A stretch of 36,171 nucleotides of DNA. Source: Caldilineaceae bacterium. GTDB taxonomy: Bacteria; Chloroflexota; Anaerolineae; Caldilineales; Caldilineaceae. A program made the translations under genes and the position numbers. Shown here one piece after another: positions 1 to 8,800 of the stretch. The stretch lies in the NCBI GenBank assembly GCA_026989655.1, contig JALSIX010000150.1, positions 1 to 36,171 of the forward strand. Reading direction: 5' to 3'. Positions within the stretch are counted from its first letter, which is position 1, and each line of letters begins with the position of its first letter. Below the pieces are notes generated by a model, which worked only from the letters and a program-made list of their open reading frames with translations, made no database searches and was not told where the DNA came from.

Positions 1-5
1 GGTGC

Positions 6-81
<76 letters not shown>

Positions 82-94
82 ATGCAACGTCCCC

Positions 95-123
95 ATTATA
101 GCAGAGAGCCCCAGGCGAACCAA
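95..123 (-). promoter_or_regulatory. sigma-70-type promoter of the tRNA-Pro gene
   Basis: Minus strand: -35 TTGGTT (118-123), 17-bp spacer, -10 TATAAT (95-100). The predicted start near 88 is a few bases upstream of the mature tRNA 5' end at 81, so this is probably the tRNA's own promoter. Confidence 0.8.
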
Positions 124-199
124 ATCGACCCAGCCAGGGTGCGCGGCGAGGGAACGAGCTGCCCCACAGGGCCGAAACCCGGCCTCCCCAGGCCGGAAA

Positions 200-228
200 T
201 TGGTGGATCCCCGCCCCTCCCGTACAAT
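200..228 (+). promoter_or_regulatory. sigma-70-type promoter for the aminotransferase-glycosyltransferase pair
   Basis: Plus strand: -35 TTGGTG (200-205), 17-bp spacer, -10 TACAAT (223-228). Transcription would start near 235, giving a leader of about 65 nt before the ATG at 300. It is divergent from the tRNA promoter, and the two share the 218-bp spacer. Confidence 0.7.
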
Positions 229-299
229 GGAGCCCAGACCGTGGAGCCGAGGATCCGGCGTCGGCCGCGCCGGCACAGCATCGGAGCAGATCTGGACCC

Positions 300-1415
300 A
301 TGACGAACCCAGCCCCGATTCCCCTAGTGGACCTCCAGGCCCAGTACGCGGCCATCGGTGACGAGGTGCACGCGGCCATGGAGGAGGTTCTGCGCAGCGC
401 CCGCTTCATCCTGGGCCCCGAGGTGCAGGCCTTCGAGGAGGCCTTCGCCGCGTTCTGTGGAGCCCGCTTCTGCGTGGGGGTGGCCAGCGGCACGGCAGCC
501 CTGGAGCTGACCCTGCGGGCCCTGGACATCGGCCCCGGAGACCAGGTGATCACCGTGGCCCATACCTTCATCGCCACCGCGGAGGCCATCTCCGCGACCG
601 GAGCCCAACCCGTCTTCGTGGACGTGGACCCCCGGACCTACACCATGGACCCGGACCAGGTGGAGGCCGCCATCACTCCCCAGACCCGAGCCATCCTGCC
701 CGTGCACATCTACGGCCACCCCGCGGACATGGCCCGGCTTCGGGCCATCGCCCAGCAGCACGGCCTGGCCCTGGTAGAGGACGCGGCCCAGGCCCACGCC
801 GCGGAGTGGCAGGGGCGCCGGGTAGGCAGCCTGGGCACCGCGGCCTGTTTCAGCTTCTTCCCCGGCAAGAACCTGGGCGCCTACGGCGATGCCGGCGCCG
901 TCACCACCGACGACCCGGCCCTGGCCGAACGGATCGGGCTCCTGCGCAACCACGGCCGCCACGAGAAGTACATCCACCAGATCCCGGGCTTCGGCCAACG
1001 GCTGGACGCGCTCCAGGCCGCGGTGCTGCGGACCAAGCTGGCCCACCTGGACAGGTGGACCTCCCACCGCCGTCGTCTGGCCGCTCGCTACACGGCCCTC
1101 CTGGCAGACCTGGAGCTCGTCCTCCCCCATGTGGCCCCGGAAGCCAGCCCTGCCTGGCACCTCTACGTGGTCCGCACCCCTCGACGGGACGAACTCCTGG
1201 CCCACCTCCAGGGGCAGGGCATCGCCGCGGGGATCCACTACCCCATCCCGCTCCATCTCCAGCCCGCGTACCGGGAGCTGGGCTACCGGGCCGGCGACCT
1301 GCCGGTCACCGAGGCCGTTGCCGAGACCTGCCTGAGCCTCCCCCTCTACCCGGAGATGACCCAGGCCCAGCAGGACCGGGTGGTGGAGGCCGTCCGAGGG
1401 TTCCTGGAGGGCTGA
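300..1415 (+). CDS. DegT/DnrJ/EryC1/StrS-family PLP sugar aminotransferase
   Basis: This 371-residue protein has the usual length of PLP-dependent nucleotide-sugar aminotransferases, which transfer an amino group from glutamate to a keto-sugar. The N-terminus [10 protein letters not shown] is the conserved family opening and supports the ATG at 300, although no strong ribosome binding site precedes it. Visible family motifs are the [10 protein letters not shown] segment, whose Asp contacts the PLP ring nitrogen, and [14 protein letters not shown], in which Lys190 is the expected Schiff-base lysine. RNHGR and [12 protein letters not shown] follow, as in WecE/ArnB-like enzymes. A glycosyltransferase starts 4 bp after the stop, so the pair is probably co-transcribed for surface glycan or glycolipid synthesis. 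The exact sugar substrate cannot be read from the sequence. Confidence 0.93.
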   Translation: MTNPAPIPLVDLQAQYAAIGDEVHAAMEEVLRSARFILGPEVQAFEEAFAAFCGARFCVGVASGTAALELTLRALDIGPGDQVITVAHTFIATAEAISATGAQPVFVDVDPRTYTMDPDQVEAAITPQTRAILPVHIYGHPADMARLRAIAQQHGLALVEDAAQAHAAEWQGRRVGSLGTAACFSFFPGKNLGAYGDAGAVTTDDPALAERIGLLRNHGRHEKYIHQIPGFGQRLDALQAAVLRTKLAHLDRWTSHRRRLAARYTALLADLELVLPHVAPEASPAWHLYVVRTPRRDELLAHLQGQGIAAGIHYPIPLHLQPAYRELGYRAGDLPVTEAVAETCLSLPLYPEMTQAQQDRVVEAVRGFLEG

Positions 1416-1419
1416 TCCC

Positions 1420-2430
1420 GTGGACGTGTCCCCACCTGCCCCTCCGGTCCCATCCTCGAAGCCGACCGAGGCCCGGCCGCCGGAGCGCCCACAGCGCCCC
1501 CGGCTCTCGGTGGTGATCCCCGCGCGCAACGAAGAGGCCACCATCGCCCAGGTGGTGGAACGGTCCTTCGCGGCCTTCCAGGAGCTGGGATGCCCGGGCG
1601 AGGTCCTGGTGGTGGACGATGGCTCCACCGACGGCACCGGTCGGGTGTTGGCCCAGCTCCAGGAACGCTACCCGGCCCTCCGGGTCCTCACCCACCGCCA
1701 GAGCCTGGGCATGACCGCGGCCCTGCAGCGGATGTTCCGAGCCAGCCAGGGGGAGATCGTGGTCCTCATCCCCGGGGACATGGAGTCCGATCCCCAGATG
1801 GACATCCCCGCCCTGGTCCGCCACATGGAGGCCCACAACCTGGACGTGGTGGCGGGCTGGCGCCAGGGCCGCCGGGACGGGAAGGCCCTGGCCAGCGCGA
1901 TCTACAACTTCGTCATGCGCCATCTGGCCGGGGTGGACGTCCACGATGCCAACTGGATCAAGGCCATGCGCCGGGAGGTGGTGGAGAGCTTTCCGCCCCT
2001 CCGCTCCGACTGGCACCGCTTCCTCCTGATGATCGCGGTGCACAACGGCTTCCGGGTGGGCGAGGTGCGGACCTTCTACCAGCCTCGGCCGGCCGGGAGC
2101 AGCAAGTTCGGCTTCCGCCGGATCCCCATCAGCTTCCTGGACGTGCTGGTGGTCAAGTTCCTGCTGACCTTCAGTCGGGCGCCCATGCGCTTCTTCGGCG
2201 GCCTGGGGCTGATAGGGATCACGGTCAGCCTGGCCATCCTCGCCTACCTGACAGGCCTCTACCTGTTGGTGGGCAAACAGCAACGGCCCATCTTCTGGGC
2301 GGCCAGCACCCTGGCCGTCATCAGCGTCCTTCTCTTTCTGGTGGGCTTCCTGGCCGAGCTCATCGTCAGCCAGGGCGAGCGCATCGCGGCCCTGGAGGAG
2401 AAACTGCGGGACGGGGAGGGCCGGGGATAA
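1420..2430 (+). CDS. Family 2 glycosyltransferase with two C-terminal membrane helices
   Basis: This 336-residue protein starts at GTG, 4 bp after the aminotransferase stop. After a Pro-rich N-terminus of about 28 residues comes a GT-A fold. [11 protein letters not shown] begins near residue 29, [11 protein letters not shown] holds Asp66/Asp67 for nucleotide-sugar binding, and IPGDMESDP holds Asp120 at the DXD position. Two hydrophobic helices lie near residues 258-284 and 290-315. This matches the DPM1/ArnC/GtrB-like branch, which moves a sugar onto polyprenyl phosphate at the inner membrane face. The acceptor lipid and sugar are unknown. Pairing with an aminotransferase suggests an amino-sugar. 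It is convergent with the M28 peptidase gene, 72 bp away, with no clear terminator between them. Confidence 0.88.
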   Translation: MDVSPPAPPVPSSKPTEARPPERPQRPRLSVVIPARNEEATIAQVVERSFAAFQELGCPGEVLVVDDGSTDGTGRVLAQLQERYPALRVLTHRQSLGMTAALQRMFRASQGEIVVLIPGDMESDPQMDIPALVRHMEAHNLDVVAGWRQGRRDGKALASAIYNFVMRHLAGVDVHDANWIKAMRREVVESFPPLRSDWHRFLLMIAVHNGFRVGEVRTFYQPRPAGSSKFGFRRIPISFLDVLVVKFLLTFSRAPMRFFGGLGLIGITVSLAILAYLTGLYLLVGKQQRPIFWAASTLAVISVLLFLVGFLAELIVSQGERIAALEEKLRDGEGRG

Positions 2431-2502
2431 CCCCTCCAGCTCTCCATCCCGCCCCTCCAAGGAGGATGGAACGCCTCGCCCAGGAGCTGCGCCTCAGCCC
2501 AG

Positions 2503-4707
2503 TCATTTGCCCTGTACCCAGGGAAGATAGCCCCGGTAAGCCGGAGCAGGAGTGGGTGGAGTGGTAGGCCATGGCGTAGGGGAGGGAGTGGCCAGGGCCT
2601 CGGGAGTGGGCGTGGGGGTCGCCATAGGGGTGGGGGTAGGCGGCACCGGCCGGCAGGCCCACACCGCCACATCGTCCACGTAGCGCCACAGATGGCTGCT
2701 CCGGCCGTCGTTGTACACGTTCAGATAGAGGACCACTGTCCGCCCTCGGTAGGCCGTGAGATCGTACTCCAACACACGCCACCGCTCCGTCCCACGGGCC
2801 GGATCCCGCCCCAGGGTGGCCAGGTACCCGTACCCTGCGTCCAGCAACAGGACCTCCCGGTAGTCCACCCCATCGCCCAAGCCGCCATCCCACACGGCCA
2901 GGGCCAGGCGAACGGTCTCCACGTCCTCGGGGAGGGCCACTGGCTGGAAGGCCGAGGAGTGGGCCAGACGGTTGTCCCCGGCCACGGGGATCCCCAGGCG
3001 CAGGGCTCGAGTGCCCGTGTGGACCACAGGGCCGGCCACGATGGCCGCGGGGTAGGGCGTGTTGCCGAAACGCCAGACCGGCTCCGCCAGCTCCTCGAAC
3101 CCGCCGTTCACCACCCGGTTCTCGCACCCCGGCAGCGAGCCCGGCGTGGGGGTAGGGGACGGCGGGGCGGGCGTCGCAGGGGGCGTGGGGGTCGGGCTGT
3201 CCGAGGACGGCTGGAGCCCGGCCAGGTCGGCCAGGGCGGCCAGGGCCATCTGCGCGATACGGGCGGTGTAGTCCAGGTCCAGCGGGTCCACCCGATCCCC
3301 GCGGGTGTGGTAGTAGGGGTTGCGATCCCGGGGCCGTGCGTCCGTGAAGAAGTTCTCGATGACCAACACCGCGGGGTAGTTGTAGTCCCAGAAGGCGGAG
3401 TGGTCCGAGAAACGGCTGGCGGTGGTGTCCTTCCGCTCGAACACCAGGCCCAGGCCATAGCGCTCCGCGGCGGCCATCAGCGCGGAGCCCAGCTCGTTGG
3501 AAAGAGGGCCGGTGCCCGTGTGGAGCTCCACCACCCGGTCCCGGTCGCCGTCGAAGCCGATCATGTCCAGGTCGATGTACCCCTGCACCTGTTCCCCGGC
3601 CAGGCTCAGCTCTCGGGCATAGCGTCTGGAACCCCACTGCCCCTGCTCTTCCCCGGAGAAGAAGACAAAGCGAACGGTCTCGGCCAGGCGCTGTCCCTTC
3701 AGAAGCTGGAGGAGCACCAGGGTGGCGGCCACCCCGGTCCCGTTGTCGTCGGCACCGGGCGCGGCGGTGTAGGGGACCTCCGAGTTGGTGTCGAAGTGGC
3801 CGCCCACCAGCCATATCCGCTCCGGGTACTGGGTACCGGGCAGGTCCACCACCAGGTTGCGGCCGCTGAAGTCGCCGTACACCCAGGGCACGTAGACCGG
3901 CTCCAGGCCCATCTTCTGGATGGCCGTGTAGAGGTAACGCTCTGCGTCCCGGATGCGGGGCGAGAGGGTGTAGCGGGTGGTCAGGGTCACCGAGCCGCCG
4001 GGGAGGGACGCGGGCTCCTGACCGCTCAGTACCTGGAGCCAGGGGCGCAGCGTCTCCGGGCTGATCCGGCCCAGGAGACCCGCCACCTGGGGATCGGGCT
4101 CGGCTCGAAGCTGGGGGCGAGGTGGATATCCGGCTCCCTCCGGTGCCGGGGCCAGGGTCCAGAGGGGCAGGGGCAGAGGATCCACCAGGGAGATGGCCGC
4201 GCCCTGCCGGAGCATCTCGGCCACGAAGCCGGACTCCCCGGCCCGGTCCACGGCCACCAGGGCCCACGTCCCGATGGTGTGGAGGGAAGCCCAGGTGGGG
4301 CCCACGGCCGGGGAAGACGTCAGACAGGCCTGGGAACAGGTGGCCCGGTCCACCAGGTAGAAGACCTTCCCCTGGGTCTCCCGGGCCAACACCTGGATCT
4401 GGATCCCAGGAGCTGCCAGGCCGGGAAGGTCCTGGGGCCTGGCACTGGCCAACGCCCGATCCCCGGGCAACCGAGCATGGACCCGCAGGGAGGTCTGCAC
4501 GGGCGCGGGCAGCCGGGACAGGCCCTGGATCCACAGGAGCCAGGGGGCATATTCCGCCGGGTCCGAGGCCTGGGCCAAGGCCCCGGGGGGTGAGGAGACC
4601 GGAGCCAGGGCCGAGCCGACCCACCAGGCCAGGCCCCATATCAGCAGGCCGAGAACGGCCCATGCCCGGCCTGGCCGGGCTCCTCTGCCACTGCCAGGGT
4701 GCTCCAT
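2503..4707 (-). CDS. Secreted M28-family zinc aminopeptidase with Pro-Thr linkers
   Basis: This 734-residue protein starts at the ATG at 4707, preceded by an AAAAGGA ribosome binding site; the reading frame stays open further upstream. It has an N-terminal signal or anchor helix (about residues 17-36), an N-terminal region of about 250 residues, and an M28 peptidase core. Both zinc sites are complete: GGHFD (His304), ADDNGTG (Asp321), SGEE (Glu353 as base, Glu354 as ligand), DLDMIG (Asp381) and YYHTRGD (His467). A Pro-Thr linker leads to a C-terminal beta-sandwich module beginning CENRVVNGGFEE. A second Pro-Thr tract then ends in YRGYLPWVQGK. It probably removes N-terminal residues from peptides outside the cell. 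It lies 20 bp downstream of an amidotransferase-like hydrolase and is probably co-transcribed with it. Confidence 0.92.
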   Translation of the reverse strand: MEHPGSGRGARPGRAWAVLGLLIWGLAWWVGSALAPVSSPPGALAQASDPAEYAPWLLWIQGLSRLPAPVQTSLRVHARLPGDRALASARPQDLPGLAAPGIQIQVLARETQGKVFYLVDRATCSQACLTSSPAVGPTWASLHTIGTWALVAVDRAGESGFVAEMLRQGAAISLVDPLPLPLWTLAPAPEGAGYPPRPQLRAEPDPQVAGLLGRISPETLRPWLQVLSGQEPASLPGGSVTLTTRYTLSPRIRDAERYLYTAIQKMGLEPVYVPWVYGDFSGRNLVVDLPGTQYPERIWLVGGHFDTNSEVPYTAAPGADDNGTGVAATLVLLQLLKGQRLAETVRFVFFSGEEQGQWGSRRYARELSLAGEQVQGYIDLDMIGFDGDRDRVVELHTGTGPLSNELGSALMAAAERYGLGLVFERKDTTASRFSDHSAFWDYNYPAVLVIENFFTDARPRDRNPYYHTRGDRVDPLDLDYTARIAQMALAALADLAGLQPSSDSPTPTPPATPAPPSPTPTPGSLPGCENRVVNGGFEELAEPVWRFGNTPYPAAIVAGPVVHTGTRALRLGIPVAGDNRLAHSSAFQPVALPEDVETVRLALAVWDGGLGDGVDYREVLLLDAGYGYLATLGRDPARGTERWRVLEYDLTAYRGRTVVLYLNVYNDGRSSHLWRYVDDVAVWACRPVPPTPTPMATPTPTPEALATPSPTPWPTTPPTPAPAYRGYLPWVQGK

Positions 4708-4726
4708 GGTCCTTTTCCGGGGGCCC

Positions 4727-5665
4727 TCAGAGCTGGGCCACGGTAGCCGGGTCCGTGCCCGGGGTGGGGGGCAGGTCTCCGTCCGGGGCCCGGAGGGGCT
4801 CTTCGGCCAGGCGGCGTCGGATCCGGGCCAGGATCTGGTGTACCCGGTCGGTCCAACCAGGGGGCACCTCCGCCCGCCAGTTGCTCGCCGCGGCCAGGAC
4901 GAAGTGGTAGAAGAGATCCGCGCTGTGTTGGTCTGTCTTGGCCAGCTCCTCCGGATGCCACTGCACTCCCAGGACAAAGGGCAGCTCGGGCACCTCCACC
5001 GCCTCCGGCAGGCCGTCCTCCGCGACGGCCACCACCCGGAGCAGGTGCCCCAGTTCCTTGATGCCCTGGTGGTGCATGGAGTTGATCTCGTGGATCTGGC
5101 CCAGGATCCGGGCCAGTCGGCTGTCCGGCTCGATCTGGACCGCGTGGCTGATGCGGAAGCGCTCGTACTTGGGTGGGTAGAAGTCGTGCTTGTGGAGATC
5201 CGGACGTTGGCTGGTCAGATCCTGGTAGAGGGTGCCCCCCGCGGCCACGTTGAGGAGCTGAACCCCTCGGCAGATCCCCAGGATGGGCATGCCCGCGGCC
5301 AGAGCCCAACGGGTGAGCAGCAGCTCCGTGCGGTCCCGCTCCCGGTCCACCGGCCCCAGGAGCTCGTGGCGGGTCTCGCCGTAGTGGCTGGGATCGATGT
5401 CCTCGCCGCCGGGCAGGAAGAGACCGTCGAGCTGGTCGAAGATGCCCCACAGGGTGGCCTCGCTCATGTGGAGGGGGATCATCACCGGCAGGGCTCCTCG
5501 ACGTTCCAGCTCCCGGACGTAGGTCTGGTTCATGATGTAGAGAGGAAGGCCGAAGAAGCGCTGGGACCGCTCCCGCCCCATGGTCACCCCGATCAGAGGA
5601 CGTCTGGGCAGCTCCTGGCCCAGAGGGGTCAACAGGGTCCTGCGACTGCGTAGCCTTTCGTCCAT
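4727..5665 (-). CDS. Class I glutamine amidotransferase-like hydrolase (peptidase C26, PuuD-like)
   Basis: This 312-residue protein starts at the ATG at 5665. The strand RRPLIGVTMG near residue 21 is the usual beginning of this fold. LPGGEDIDPSHYGE, GICRGVQ with nucleophile Cys132, MHHQGIK and GVQWHPEE with His237 and Glu239 give the complete C26 triad of gamma-glutamyl-gamma-aminobutyrate hydrolases and related enzymes. There is no signal peptide, so it is cytoplasmic. It probably cleaves a gamma-glutamyl amide, but the substrate is open. The C-terminal 60 residues extend beyond the core. It has its own promoter and precedes the M28 peptidase by 20 bp, which suggests a shared role in peptide breakdown (inference). 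Confidence 0.9.
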   Translation of the reverse strand: MDERLRSRRTLLTPLGQELPRRPLIGVTMGRERSQRFFGLPLYIMNQTYVRELERRGALPVMIPLHMSEATLWGIFDQLDGLFLPGGEDIDPSHYGETRHELLGPVDRERDRTELLLTRWALAAGMPILGICRGVQLLNVAAGGTLYQDLTSQRPDLHKHDFYPPKYERFRISHAVQIEPDSRLARILGQIHEINSMHHQGIKELGHLLRVVAVAEDGLPEAVEVPELPFVLGVQWHPEELAKTDQHSADLFYHFVLAAASNWRAEVPPGWTDRVHQILARIRRRLAEEPLRAPDGDLPPTPGTDPATVAQL

Positions 5666-5756
5666 GGTCCGCCTCTCCGCCGAGCCAGAGACCGGGCCGG
5701 GAAGCGGCCTGGGGGGCCTCTCCCCGGTCTCCACGCGGAGTTCTCCCGGTGTGTCC

Positions 5757-5786
5757 ATTATACCGGCAGTCGCAGAATGGTCCCAA
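5757..5786 (-). promoter_or_regulatory. sigma-70-type promoter for the C26 hydrolase/M28 unit
   Basis: Minus strand: -35 TTGGGA (5781-5786), 18-bp spacer, -10 TATAAT (5757-5762). The start would fall near 5750, giving a leader of about 85 nt before the ATG at 5665. It sits between this gene and the stop of the upstream giant repeat gene at 5835, separating the two minus-strand units. Confidence 0.7.
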
Positions 5787-5834
5787 GGCAGACCCCCGCC
5801 CTCTCCTTCGGCCCACCTCGGCCTCCCTGGGGCC

Positions 5835-8800
5835 TTACCGCCGCACCGCAGGGAGGAAGAGCCGATGGGGGGCCCCGTCCCCGGGGAGGTCCAGCCCGAA
5901 CTGGGGAGGGCCCGGGGGCAGCCCATAGCCCGGGGCCGGGACCCGATCCACCGGGATGAAGGGCTCCAGCCGGAGAGGTTTGGTGGTGTCCAGGTTGCTG
6001 TGGCCCCCAGGGCCGAGGCGAGGCCCTCCAGGGCGCACCTCCACCACCCACTGGTAGACCGTGTCGTCGAAGCCCACCATCTCCACCTGGTACTCCCCGT
6101 CCAGGGGGGCCACCACCCCCAGCTCGTCCACATCCTCCCGCAGGTTGGTGACCCAGGCTCCCCGAACCGCGTGGTCCGGCGGCCAGATGTAGATGTCCGG
6201 ATCGCCCTGCTGGGGGATCACGAACGCGGAGAGGTGATCTCCCTGGCGCAGCCGGTAGCGAAAGAGGCGCACCTCGTCCCGGGCCAACGCGTCGCGGCCC
6301 GGCGGCGCGTAGTTGATCCCGGCCAGGGCCGATCCCCTGGAGATGTTGCCCTGGGCGTCCACTGCCCAGGCCCGCAGATAGCGGCGCCCCGGCGTGGGCA
6401 GCAACGTCCATGGGTAGGCCATGCCCGGAGTGTAGGTCAACCACTCGGACCACTGGACCGGCACCCAGCGATCGCTGGCCCGGACGTACTCGTACTCCAC
6501 AAAGGTCACCGCCTGGACCTGGGAGCCCACGTCCGCGGCCGCCACGGTCAGGGAGACGGGGCGCCGGGTGGTGGTCTCCTGGCCGCCGTCGATCCGCAGG
6601 GCCAGCACCTGGGGCGCCTGGAAGTCCGGTTGGGTCGGCAGCACCGTCACGGTGCGGAAGATCTGGTTGTTCTGCTCGTCGCTCTCTGGGATCCGGCCAT
6701 CGGGATCGATCCGGGCGAAGAGGGTGTAGACACCGGGCGCGGGAGGAGTCCACACTACCGGCACCGTGGCATCCGCGCCGCCGGGCTCCAGCCGAGGGAC
6801 CACCGTCCGGCCGATGAAGGTGTCCAGGCCCGGCTCGCCGTAGTAGAAGGCCACCGGCACGTCCAGGAGCAGCCGGTCGCCCCCCGGACGATGGACCCGA
6901 AGCCCGATCTGGGCCGTCTGACCGACCCGCAGCACCCCGGGTTCGGTCCACAGCTCGTAGGGCCGGGCCAACAGGTCGTCGTCCCCGGGGCCGTAGGCCG
7001 TGTAGCCCTCGGCCAGGGTGGCCTGGCTGCCGTCGGGGTTGCGCACGGTCACCGGCCGGGCCCCGGGCTCCAGGAAGCCACCCGGCAGGCGGGCCTGGAG
7101 ATGGCCGGGGCCGATGTAAACGGTCTCCACCGGGCGTTCGTCCACCCACACCTGGCTCTCGGGCTCGAAGTTCACGCCGTACACGTTCAAGGTCACCGGC
7201 AGATGGGCCTGGCCAAAGCCCGGCCGCACCTGGGTCACGGCCAGGCCCTGGGTGGTCACCCGATAGGCCCCGGTGCGGACGGCCACCACGCCATCGGGGT
7301 TGCGCACCACCAGGTCGTAGCGCTGGGGCGGGAGGAAGGCCGGCACCGTCACCTGGATGGTGGATGGATCCACCACCTGGGCATCTGGCAGGGGATAGGG
7401 CCCCAGGGCCACGGTGGCCCCGGGCTGAAACCCCTGGCCCTCCAGGGTGATACGCCGGGAACGGCCGTTGTCCCCCTGGTCCGGCCGCACCCGGTGGATC
7501 TGGGGATCCGCGGGCCCGACCCGGTCCACCATCTCCACAGTGACCCGGGCCACGGCCATCCCTCCCTGGCCGTCGGAGACCGTGTAGCTGAAGACGTCCG
7601 TGCCCAGGAAGCCCGGCGGCATCATGTAGCGCAGGGTGTTGTCCGAATTGATGCTCACCGCGCCGTACTGGCCCTGGGAGACGGCCACCACCCGGAGGGG
7701 ATCCCGGTCCACGTCGTAGTCGTTGGCGGCCACGGGCAGGTTCGCCATGCCCAGGGCCACGATGCGGTAGCGGTCGTCTCGGGCCGTGGGAGGGTCGTTC
7801 ACCGGGGTCACCGTGACCTGGAAGGTCTGGGTGGCGGTCCACTGGCCGTCGCTCACCTCCACCGTGATGGCCGCGGTGCCGTTCCGGTTCGGCGCGGACT
7901 TCAGGTGCAGGGTCCGCTGGAAGCCCTCTCCGGTGAACCAGAGGTTCTCGTCCGGGACCACGCCGATCTCCCCCGAGGTGGCCCGTAGACGGAGGCGGTC
8001 TCCGGGCGTGTCGATGTCCGTGATCTCCAAGGGCACCTGGAGGACCAGGTCCTCCGGGACCGTCTGGTCGGGGATGGGGGCGAGCACGGGCCCATCGTTC
8101 ACCGGCCCCACGTGGAGGGTGAAGGTCTCCTGGGTGGTCAGGCGGCCATCGCTGGCCACCACCGTCACCTGGACCGAGCCGATCCGGTCCGGCTGGGGGG
8201 TCAGCTCCAGGGTCCGCTCCCGGCCGCTTCCCTGCAGGCGAATGCCCGAGAGGGGCAGCAGCGCTGGGTCGGAGGAGCGGGCCGAGAGGACCAGGTCCTC
8301 CGCCGGGTCGTCCACGTCCTCCACGGTGAAGGGGACGGTCAGACGGCCGTCCTCGGCCACCTGCTGGTCGGGAATGGGATGGATGACCGGGGCATCGTTC
8401 ACCGGCAACACGGTGAGGGTGAAGTGGGTGCTGGCGTTGAGGAGGCCGTCGCTCACGGTCACCGTGATGGTGGTGGTGCCGTACATGTCCGGGGCCGGGG
8501 CGACGATCAGCTCTCGATTGGCTCCCTGGCCGCCGAAACGGATCTGGGTCAGGGGCACCAGGGCCGTGTCCGCGGCCGTGGCGTACAGGCTCAACTGGTC
8601 CAGCTCGGTGTCGATGTCGTCCACCAGGATGGGAATGGGCCCGATGGGGGTATCCTCCTGGGTGGTCTGGGGTTCCAGGGTCTCGATGGAAGGCCCGTCG
8701 TTCACCGGGGTCACCTGGACGGGCACCTCTCGGGAGCCGGAGATCCGGCCGTCGAAGACCGTCAGGGTGATGGTGAAGGTGCCGTAGCGGTCCGGCAGGG

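Noticed and set aside
2431-2502. Terminator between the glycosyltransferase and M28 peptidase genes
   Set aside because: CCTCC/GGAGG and CCATC/GATGG can pair only with a two-base loop and mismatches, and no T-tract follows.
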